Shown in pieces: positions 1-5,247 of a stretch of DNA of 10,000 bases. Numbering within the stretch: the stretch's first letter is position 1; each line of letters starts with the position of its first letter. The DNA is taken from contig MU646444.1 in NCBI GenBank assembly GCA_026770585.1, positions 209,178-219,177 on the forward strand, in the 5' to 3' direction. Under the pieces are notes generated by a model that saw only the letters and a program-made list of their open reading frames with translations, did not search any database and was not told the DNA's origin. Position numbers and translations under genes: made by a program. This DNA comes from Baffinella frigidus (lineage: Eukaryota; Cryptophyceae; Cryptomonadales; Baffinellaceae).

Positions 1-112
1 GGGTTTCGGGTTTAGGGTTTGGGGTTTGAGTTTTAGGGTTTCGGGTTTAGGGTTTAGGGTTTCGGGTTTAGGGTTTCGGGTTTCGGGTTTCGGGTTTCGG
101 GGTTTGGGATGA
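1..112. repeat. Degenerate telomere-like repeat (TTTAGGG/TTTCGGG)
   Basis: The stretch is a run of GGGTTTAGGG, GGGTTTCGGG and GGGTTTGGGG units. It is heterogeneous and ends in unique sequence, so it is an interstitial or subtelomeric tract and not an active chromosome end. Its C-rich strand lies in the sense direction of the minus-strand gene next to it. The last codons of that gene's open frame run into the repeat. Confidence 0.9.
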
Positions 113-213
113 TTGAAGAGTAAGAGGAGGCAGGACCACCAGCCCTCAGCAGTGGGAGCAACGCTCCTTTCGCGTCCCTTGATGTGTACCGCAGATCGTC
201 GGAATCCGACGAC
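54..213 (-). CDS. Last exon of a membrane protein (cytosolic-type tail)
   Basis: This minus-strand exon begins after the acceptor ACTGGAG|G at 214, which follows a T-rich stretch (CTTGATTTTTACTGGAG on the coding strand). Its first base completes the AG left by the exon at 450-663 to give Arg, so the reading phase is kept. It encodes a hydrophilic segment containing SSDSDDLRYTSRDAKGALLP and then a Ser/Tyr-rich stretch. The last 18 or so codons lie in the telomere-like repeat (NPETRNPKP-type sequence) and stop at 54-56. I do not recognise the family. The repeat-encoded end may be artificial if splicing or polyadenylation occurs earlier. Confidence 0.45.
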
Positions 214-449
214 CTCCAGTAAAAATCAAGGAGATTGAGCCAGGCGATTCGCTCCCACACGGCTGGTGGGCCAACCCTGAACTGCGCTCTAGCTCTGCCT
301 CACTCGGGTGAACCGACTATTCGCAAGTTGACATGCTGGGTCTGTGGTGCAAATTCGTCAACTTGGCAGGAGGAAAGAGCCCGGGCCCACCAAATTGGTG
401 AACCCAAACAGACTGAGACAGAGGTGGAGCTAGACCCTGGAAGCTAGAC

Positions 450-663
450 CTGCGTTCCGCCATGAGCTGATAGTTCCCCCACAAAACCACCATCCCCAGC
501 TGCGCCGCGATCAAGAGCCCCAAGACCAGAGCTACGACCCTCCACGTCTTCTCCGCCCCCCCTGTCCGTCCCTCGAGCGTGCCCCTTGCTCTTCCCCGCG
601 AATCTGGTGCGCGGTGCCGCATCGCGATGGGGTGTCTTGTGCGTGGATCGAACGGGGGAACGT
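450..663 (-). CDS. Exon encoding a single transmembrane helix, unknown protein
   Basis: The exon lies between an acceptor GGTTCAG|AC at 664 and a donor CGCAG|GTCTAG at 449. Its 214 nt keep phase with the next exon at 213. A basic and Gly/Arg-rich region (HRAPDSRGRARGT, then GRTGGAEKTWR) is followed by one clear hydrophobic helix, VVALVLGLLIAAQLGMVVLW, and then GNYQLMAER. The Arg/Lys cluster before the helix suggests a cytosolic N-terminal side. A different minus frame and plus-strand frames also cross this interval, but none has comparable hydrophobic patterning. The family is not recognised, and upstream exons were not found with confidence. Confidence 0.5.
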
Positions 664-948
664 CTGAACCGCGCGCCTCGTGCAGAGCAGCGGGCGGGCG
701 TCGTCACGGTCCGTGCTTCGCGAGAGCTGCGCGAAGTCTTATCACCTGAGCCTCGAGAAGATGGCCCATGCAATGCCACACCGCGAGCCGTCCCCAAAAT
801 CAATGGGTGAACACTGTTTTCACGGGCTGGCCATCGCCGCAGTCACGTCGAACAAGCGCCCGCGCGGCGGACTTCCTGCAGCTGCTGCACTCTTCAATGG
901 TCTGTGGCGGTCTTGTAAGGCAAAGACCTCTCCGTCCTCCTCGGTTGA

Positions 949-1350
949 AAAGGTCTTTTTAACAGGACCGGCAAAATCTGGTTGTTGGCTCGCTTCGGGG
1001 AAAACCTCTACTCTGCGTTTGGTTTGACATCTGAGGTATCCGTGGTTGGAGCTCCTATGAGCCTAACGATGGGATGCCATATGGGCCTTCAGCCGACTTG
1101 CCTTATCCTGAGTGTGTGTGCGAGCATGTACCTCTTTGGTCTAACTCAAACGCCCGATGAGGATCCCTTTAGCCGGTTCTGCCGCGATCCTTCTGCACTG
1201 GGGGGCCTGATGTGATCCGAAAGGAAGCATGGCCTTTCTGCAGGATACGTTCCGGTGTTCGCCTATGTTGGGAGCTCGAAGAACCTAAAGGACCTAAAGG
1301 CTCCTCTCAAGGCCTGGCCAGGGATACATAGGCCTACTGTAGGGTCGTAG
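949..1350 (+). pseudogene. Plus-strand coding-like frame broken by one stop
   Basis: One plus frame is open from about 949 to 1350 except for a TGA at 1213-1215. The first part contains IWLLARFGENLYSAFGLTSE, then a moderately hydrophobic stretch with several Met and Cys residues, then LTQTPDEDPFSRFCRDPSAL. After the TGA the same frame continues for 44 codons with AGYVPVFAYVGSSKNLKDLK and ends inside the palindromic repeats. It could be a decayed gene or mobile-element ORF, or two exons, because a TTTCTGCAG acceptor-like site lies just before GATACG. I do not recognise the family. Codon use is less G/C-biased at third positions than in the CNB exons. Confidence 0.25.
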
Positions 1351-1478
1351 GGATATATAGGCCTACTGTAGGGTCGTAGGGGGGGGGGCCTACGACCCTA
1401 CAGTAGGCCTATGTATCCCACAGTAGGCCTATGTATCCCTAAGGGATACATAGGCCTACTGTAGGGTCGTAGGGGGGG
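1320..1478. repeat. Palindromic foldback cluster
   Basis: A unit containing GGCCTACTGTAGGGTCGTAG occurs at 1321-1349 and 1350-1380 in plus orientation. It is inverted at 1389-1419, partly inverted at 1420-1440, and returns in plus orientation at 1441-1478. A G run (1379-1388) sits at the centre. The array could fold into a long hairpin or cruciform. Its core, GTAGGCCTA with CCTA...TAGG, resembles the cores of the palindromes at 3376-3505 and 5026-5088. Confidence 0.8.
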
Positions 1479-1500
1479 CGGCGTTGTTCCTAGGGAGGGG

Positions 1501-1530
1501 CCTACACCCTAAACCCTAGACCCTAAACCA
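1501..1530. repeat. Short CCCTAAA repeat in the opposite orientation
   Basis: A short run of CCTACACCCTAAACCCTAGACC-type sequence lies on the plus strand. This is the reverse of the orientation found in almost all other telomere-like tracts in the window. It follows the plus-strand frame at 949-1350. Confidence 0.7.
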
Positions 1531-1537
1531 GGGTAGA

Positions 1538-1699
1538 CCACACAGCGGACTTAAAGGGATTTTGAATAACCCATCAGCGATAAGACCTAGGACCCTACGG
1601 TAGGCAATCCGTAGGAACATAAGGGGGGATTCCTACGGATAAGGTCACCGGAAATGGGTTGATTCTGAAGATCGTTTCCCTGCGTAGCCCACTGTGTGG
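1538..1699. mobile_element. Imperfect inverted-repeat (MITE-like) element
   Basis: The ends CCACACAG (1538) and CTGTGTGG (1692-1699) are inverted. The arms stay related inward, with AATAACCCAT on the left and ATGGGTTGATT on the right. At the centre is a perfect hairpin: ATCCGTAGGAA (1607-1617) against TTCCTACGGAT (1630-1640), separated by a G-rich loop. No coding capacity is visible. It is probably a non-autonomous foldback or MITE element, though no target-site duplication could be assigned. Confidence 0.55.
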
Positions 1700-1728
1700 A
1701 TCAGGACTTATTACTCCATTCGCCAGAC

Positions 1729-1765
1729 CTTGATTTCCCCCTCTGAGTGCTTTTGCTGCACCCGC
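1729..1765 (-). CDS. Possible 37-nt exon beside a telomere-repeat intron
   Basis: On the minus strand, TTTCTCTCCTCAG is a textbook 3' splice site ending at 1766, and AAG|GTCTGG is an acceptable donor at 1728. In one phase the 37 nt read RVQQKHSEGEIK. The sequence upstream on that strand is the 1.15-kb telomere-like tract, which would then be an intron. No family can be assigned from 12 residues. The call rests on splice-site quality and position. Confidence 0.3.
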
Positions 1766-1780
1766 CTGAGGAGAGAAATT

Positions 1781-2934
1781 ATGGTTTAGGGTTCAGGGTT
1801 TAGGGTTTGGGGTTTAGGATTTAGGGTTTAGGATTTAGGGTTTAGGGTTTAGGGTTTAGGGTTTAGGGTTTAGGGGTAAGGGGTTTAGGGTTTAGGGTTT
1901 AGGGGTAAGGGTCTAGGGTCTAGGGTTTAGGGTTTAGGGTGTAGGGTTTGGGTTTCGGGGTTCAGAGTTTAGGGTTTGAGGTTTGGGGTTTAGGGTTTAT
2001 GGATTGGGGTTTAGGCTTTAGGGTTGAGGGTTTAGAGTTGAGGGTTTGGGGTTTAGGGTTTAGGGTTTAGGATTTAGGGGATAAGGTATAGGGTATAGGA
2101 TTTAGGGTACAAGGTCTAGTGTTGAAGGTTCAAAGTTTAGAGTTTAAGCTTCCGAGTGCGATTAGGGTATAGAGTGTAGGGTTTAGGTTTTAGGGTTCAA
2201 GGTTCAGGGTTTAGGGTTTAGGGTTTAGGGTTTAGGGTTTAGGGTTTATGGTTTAGGGTGCAGGGTTCAGGGTTCAGTGTTAAGGGTTTAGGGTTTAGGG
2301 TTTAGGGTTTAGGGTATAGGGTCACGGTGTTGGGTTAAGGGTTGAGGGTTTTGTGTTCAGGGTTTGAGGGTTTAGGTTTTAGGGTTAAGGATGTAGGGTG
2401 TATGGTTTAGGGTTTGGGGTTTAGGGTCTAGGTTTTCATCTTCCGAGTGTGTTTGGGGTCTAGGGTTTAGGGTTTAGGGTTTGGGGTTTAGGGTTTAGCA
2501 ATTAGGGTCCAGGGTTTAGGGGTTAGGATGTAGGGTCTAAGGTTCAGAGTTTAGTGTTTAGTGTTTAGGGTTTAGGGTTTAGGGTTTAGGATTTAGGGTT
2601 TAGGGTTGTGGGTTTAAGGTTTTAGGGTTTAGGGTGAGGGTTGAGTGTTTGGGGTTTAGTATTTAGGGTTCAAGGTCTAGTGTTTAGGGTTTAGTCTTTA
2701 GGGTCTAGGGTCTAGGGTCTAGGGTTTAGGTTTTAGGGTTTAGGGTTAACGGTTAAGGGTTAAGGGTTTAGAGTTTGTGGTTTGGGGCTGTGGTGTTAGG
2801 GGTTGGGGTCCAGGGTCTAGGATTTAGGCTGTAGAGTTTGGGGCATAGGGTTCAGGGTCTAGGGTCTAGTGTTTGGGGTTCAGGGTTTAGGGTTTAGGGT
2901 TTAGGGTTTAGGCTTTAGAGTCTAGGGTCGAGGG
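1781..2934. repeat. Interstitial telomere-like repeat, about 1.15 kb
   Basis: This is a nearly continuous run of degenerate TTTAGGG units with variants such as TCTAGGG, TTCAGGG, TTGAGGG, TATAGGG and TTTGGGG. Homogeneous TTTAGGG runs occur near 1836-1871, 2210-2240, 2285-2310 and 2895-2910. No open frame or gene is supported inside it. A TCTTCCGAGTG-like motif recurs near 2150 and 2440 and is the only non-repeat sequence. Confidence 0.95.
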
Positions 2935-2939
2935 TTTCC

Positions 2940-3203
2940 GTCGGTTGGCCGCGAAAAGTACGGAACAATGGTGAAAGTTGAGATTGTTTTTGGCATTGCT
3001 TGTTTTCATGGCCACCAAAAATGCAAACCTCTCTACCTCTCTCGCATGGAGAAGCACCCCCAAGGAGCCTATGGTAGGCCTACACCTAGGGCTCCACGAT
3101 GGTTTTGGGTGGCTCCAAATATGCGAGATACCTCGGTGCATGCAAGCTTTCATTATGACGCTGTATTCCTCAAGTGGCGTGTAGCCTATTACGCCCCTAC
3201 TTA
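2940..3203 (+). other. Unresolved non-repeat segment with open frames on both strands
   Basis: This unique segment separates the long repeat tract from the palindrome-rich region. On plus, a frame open to a stop just after 3200 contains GREKYGTMVKVEIVFGIACF and then HGHQKCKPLYLSRMEKHPQG. On minus, a shorter frame is also open. Neither frame shows a recognisable domain or a convincing pair of splice sites, and GTAGGCCTAC at 3075 marks another palindrome core. It may be an exon or part of a decayed mobile element. Confidence 0.2.
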
Positions 3204-3301
3204 GGCCTTACTCAGGGGGCTACAACCTGCTCTGGGTCAAATATGACCCGCTTGCCACTTACGGGATACAGGGGGGTAGCATCCTTTACATGTATTCATC
3301 A

Positions 3302-3336
3302 CATACACCCTACACCCTACACCCTCAACCCTACAT
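3302..3336. repeat. CCCTACA repeat in reverse orientation
   Basis: ACACCCTACACCCTACACCC-type units lie on the plus strand, opposite to the GGTGTAGGG orientation of the CNB gene introns. The tract is about 35 bp. Confidence 0.75.
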
Positions 3337-3375
3337 CCGAAACATACGGAGCACGGCCTCTGAGGTCTCCGTGCA

Positions 3376-3505
3376 AACCGGGTAGTTAAGCCTACGGTAT
3401 CGCCTACGGTAGGCCGTAGGGCCCTAGGGGGGGTCCTATGAAACATTAGGTCCTAGGGGCCCTACGGCCTACCGTAGGCAAAACCGTAGGCCTAACCACC
3501 CGGTT
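3376..3505. mobile_element. 130-bp palindromic foldback element
   Basis: The two halves are inverted copies of about 54 bp. The left arm begins AACCGGGTAGTTAAGCCTAC, and the right arm read in reverse begins AACCGGGTGGTTAGGCCTAC. Both continue through CGCCTACGGTAGGCCGTAGG. The arms have a few mismatches, and the centre is GGGGTCCTATGAAACATTAGG. It has no coding capacity and is a MITE or foldback type element. Confidence 0.7.
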
Positions 3506-3558
3506 GTCAGGACGTCACCCTATTAACATGCGGAGCAAGACCAAGGGGAGCTGAGGCT

Positions 3559-3679
3559 TACAGGGGCACCTCGCTCATAAGGAACCGCCTCCCCCTACGA
3601 CCGTACAGAAGGCCTATGACTAGAGCCCTATGGTGGTCCTAGGGGGGTGGCGGTTTCTTATGAGCGAGGTACCCCGGTA
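3559..3679. mobile_element. 121-bp TIR element, copy 1
   Basis: Terminal inverted repeats of about 30 bp follow the pattern TA-CAGGGG(C/T)ACCTCGCTCATAAG and continue into (A)GAAACCGCC. The right end is GGCGGTTTCTTATGAGCGAG, then GTACCCCGG-TA. The length including the flanking TA pairs is 121 bp, as in the copies at 3731 and 4575. The right end has CCGG where copies 2 and 3 have CCTG. TA flanks are typical of Tc1/mariner-type insertion, but the class is only inferred. Confidence 0.7.
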
Positions 3680-3730
3680 CTGCAGGGAGAGTGGTGTGGG
3701 CAGAAGACCGAGCACCCCGGGGGCGGTATG

Positions 3731-3851
3731 TACAGGGGTACCTCGCTCACAAGAAACCGCCCCCCCCCTAGGACCACTATAGGGCCCTAGGCATAGTCCT
3801 ACTGTAGGGCCCTAGGGGGGGATGGTTTCTTATGAGCGAGGTACTCCTGTA
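3731..3851. mobile_element. 121-bp TIR element, copy 2
   Basis: TA-CAGGGGTACCTCGCTCA at the left is matched by TGAGCGAGGTACTCCTG-TA at the right. The inner part contains AGGACCACTATAGGGCCCTA and further GGGCCCTAGG palindromes. The symmetry extends a few bases beyond the TA (ATGTA...TACAT), so the insertion target was itself palindromic or the true repeat is slightly longer. Confidence 0.75.
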
Positions 3852-3961
3852 CATGTGTATTCAGGGATATCAGGGATGCCTCGATCTTAATCATCCTTTA
3901 TTCTATCACATGCGGCGCACCAACGTGGGGAGCCTAGGATGGGGTGGTGCTTAGTCGCGTT

Positions 3962-4174
3962 ACTCTCTCTCTCTCGCTCTCTCTCTCTCACACACACACA
4001 CACTCCCTCTCTCTCACACACACACACTCTCTCTCTCACACACACACTCTCTCTCACACACACACCCACACTCTCTCTCACACACACACACACACTCTCT
4101 CTCTCTCTCACACACTCCCTCTCTCTCACACACACACCCACACACACTCTCTCTCTCTCACACACACTCTCCCT
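3962..4174. repeat. CT/CA compound microsatellite
   Basis: Alternating blocks of (CT)n and (CA)n run for about 210 bp, with block boundaries of the type CTCTCTCACACACA. Long open frames on both strands here are products of dinucleotide periodicity and are not genes. The tract is pyrimidine-rich on plus and leads directly into CGGCTCCCGGCAG at 4178-4190, so it could act as the polypyrimidine tract of a plus-strand acceptor. Confidence 0.95.
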
Positions 4175-4191
4175 CTCCGGCTCCCGGCAGT

Positions 4192-4489
4192 CATGAGACT
4201 GAGGGGGGGCAGTAGCCACTATCGGGAACTATCTGATGACTTAGCCAACGTAACAGTAGCACCCGAACAAATCAAAAAGATATACCCACTTTACAAAAAT
4301 AGATCCAATTACATCTCAGGGGCACCTCGAATTGAAGAACACGCGCCCCCCTCCTACAGTAGGGGGCGTGTCCTGAACTTCGAAGCACCTCTGCACCCCA
4401 GAGGGGTCAGAGGGGTGCGGGTATGGAAAAACTCCCCGTCGCCAGGGGTATCCCTTAAGTGGCCAGCAGGCACATACGCCCTATCGTAG
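4192..4489 (+). CDS. Candidate plus-strand exon of unknown function
   Basis: After an acceptor-like CTCCCGGCAG the plus frame stays open for about 99 codons. It begins MRLRGGSSHYRELSDDLANV and continues with APEQIKKIYPLYKNRSNYIS, then GAPRIEEH. This part is AT-richer than its surroundings and has no stops in this frame, whereas the other plus frames are interrupted. The last 14 or so codons run into the inverted-repeat element at 4450-4552, so the true exon probably ends earlier (possible donors at 4250 and 4419). No family is recognised. It may be an old transposon ORF fragment. Confidence 0.3.
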
Positions 4490-4552
4490 GGCCCTAGGAC
4501 CTGCCTAGGACCTCTTGGCCGACAAATTTGACGGTATGGCCACTTAAGGGAT
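4450..4552. mobile_element. 103-bp inverted-repeat element
   Basis: ATCCCTTAAGTGGCCA at 4450-4465 is exactly inverted at 4537-4552 (TGGCCACTTAAGGGAT). The inside holds the GTAGGGCCCTAGGACC palindrome core shared with the neighbouring foldback elements. It has no coding capacity. Confidence 0.65.
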
Positions 4553-4574
4553 GCACGCACGCTCTGTCTGAGTC

Positions 4575-4695
4575 TACAGGAGTACCTCGCTCATAAGAAA
4601 CCGCCCCCCCATATGACCATACAGTACGCCTATGCCTAGGGCCCTATGTTGGTCCTAGGGGGGTGGCGGTTTCTTATGAGCGAGGTACCCCTGTA
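4575..4695. mobile_element. 121-bp TIR element, copy 3
   Basis: TA-CAGGAGTACCTCGCTCATAAG at the left is matched by CTTATGAGCGAGGTACCCCTG-TA at the right. The length equals copies 1 and 2, and the inner part diverges (CATATGACCATACAGTACG). The right end touches a coding candidate (4689-4780): the inverted repeat supplies a GTACCT donor on minus, and a TGTAGCAG acceptor on plus begins in its last bases. Confidence 0.75.
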
Positions 4696-4780
4696 GCAGG
4701 CTCGGCGGGGAACTTCGACAAGACTAGGGCTAAAGTTGTCGCCCAGTTGACTTATGACGCTTTGCAAGAAATCCTCATCT
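4689..4780 (-). CDS. Coding candidate readable on either strand
   Basis: On minus, CCCCCTCTTACAG ends at 4779 as a strong acceptor. The exon 4778-4689 reads EDFLQSVISQLGDNFSPSLV, then EVPRRACYRG, and ends at AGGG|GTACCT, a donor inside the TIR of the adjacent 121-bp element. On plus, GTAGCAG|GC at 4699 and ATCT|GTAAGAG at 4780 enclose SAGNFDKTRAKVVAQLTYDA, then LQEILI. Both are protein-like and share the CTGTAAG/CTTACAG sequence. I prefer minus because the nearby CNB gene is on that strand and the acceptor is better, but the strand is not settled. No family is recognised. Confidence 0.3.
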
Positions 4781-5020
4781 GTAAGAGGGGGTGGATGCGC
4801 CACCTGGTCGCGCCTCCCTACTTACTGGATACACGCGCGGTTCTGGCTGAGGGTGTAGCCCTCCACCCTCAACCAAGGGACGAGGCACCCTCTGGGGACA
4901 CGTCCCCATGTAGGCATAGCGACTTTACACGTGTAAAGTCGCTCCGGCTATGCTTACAAGGGACGTGTCCCCAGACGCTAGTCACGTTCCTTACAGGGGC
5001 ACCTCTCTCATGAGGAGGCG
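4781..5020. other. Non-repeat stretch with an 83-bp palindrome; no gene supported
   Basis: Apart from the palindrome at 4892-4974 I see no supported coding exon. A TACAGGGGCACCTCTCTCAT sequence at 4992 matches one end of the 121-bp TIR element, but no partner end lies at the expected distance, so it is probably a solo or rearranged end. Confidence 0.4.
4892..4974. repeat. 83-bp foldback palindrome
   Basis: CTGGGGACACGTCCC at 4892 is inverted at 4960-4974. The arms continue through GGCATAGC and meet at a perfect 20-bp palindrome, GACTTTACACGTGTAAAGTC (4921-4940). The right arm carries about four extra bases. It is a foldback element or a strong hairpin. Confidence 0.75.
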
Positions 5021-5025
5021 CACCT

Positions 5026-5088
5026 GCCTAGGACCCTACCGTAGGCGCTAGGGTCCGAGCGCCTAGGACCCTACCGTAGGCGCTAGGG
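5026..5088. repeat. Two tandem 28-bp self-palindromic units
   Basis: GCCTAGGACCCTACCGTAGG (continuing CGCTAGGG) occurs at 5026-5053 and 5061-5088 with a 35-bp period. Each unit is itself nearly palindromic around CCTACCGTAGG. The proposed stop of the CNB gene (5063-5065) falls within the second unit. Confidence 0.75.
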
Positions 5089-5178
5089 CCCCAGTCGGAG
5101 GCGCCTCCGCAGAGCTGGCAGGGTGCACGCGCGCGCTCTTGCTGCTTTTGGTGCTCCGCCGCCGGAAGGGGTTGCACC
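5063..5178 (-). CDS. CNB gene, possible last exon (exon 7)
   Basis: CCCTCAACCAG|GG at 5179 is a pyrimidine-rich acceptor. Read in the phase left by exon 6, the frame gives CNPFRRRSTKSSKSARVHPA, then SSAEAPPTG, and stops at 5063-5065 inside a palindromic repeat. The basic/Ser-rich composition suits a C-terminal tail, and the phase match is mild support. The alternative is that translation ends in exon 6 at the TGA at 5387-5389. Confidence 0.35.
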
Positions 5179-5216
5179 CTGGTTGAGGGTTTGGGGTTAG
5201 GGGTTGGTGTGGGGGA

Positions 5217-5247
<31 letters not shown>

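Noticed and set aside
1-112. True chromosome end
   Set aside because: The repeat is too degenerate and mixed, and similar tracts occur throughout the window, so it is interstitial or subtelomeric.
940-1027. P-loop-like sequence FLTGPAKSG...SGKTSTL on plus
   Set aside because: The spacing does not fit Walker A, no intron with GT...AG removes the extra six codons, and a stop follows at once. An ATPase call cannot be supported.
1213-1215. TGA read as selenocysteine
   Set aside because: No selenoprotein motif or SECIS-like hairpin was recognised. A broken gene or intron is simpler.
3887-4219. Long open frames on both strands through CT/CA repeats (SLSLTHTHT or RERECVRE patterns)
   Set aside because: They follow the dinucleotide period exactly, and open frames exist in several phases and on both strands, so they carry no evidence of coding.
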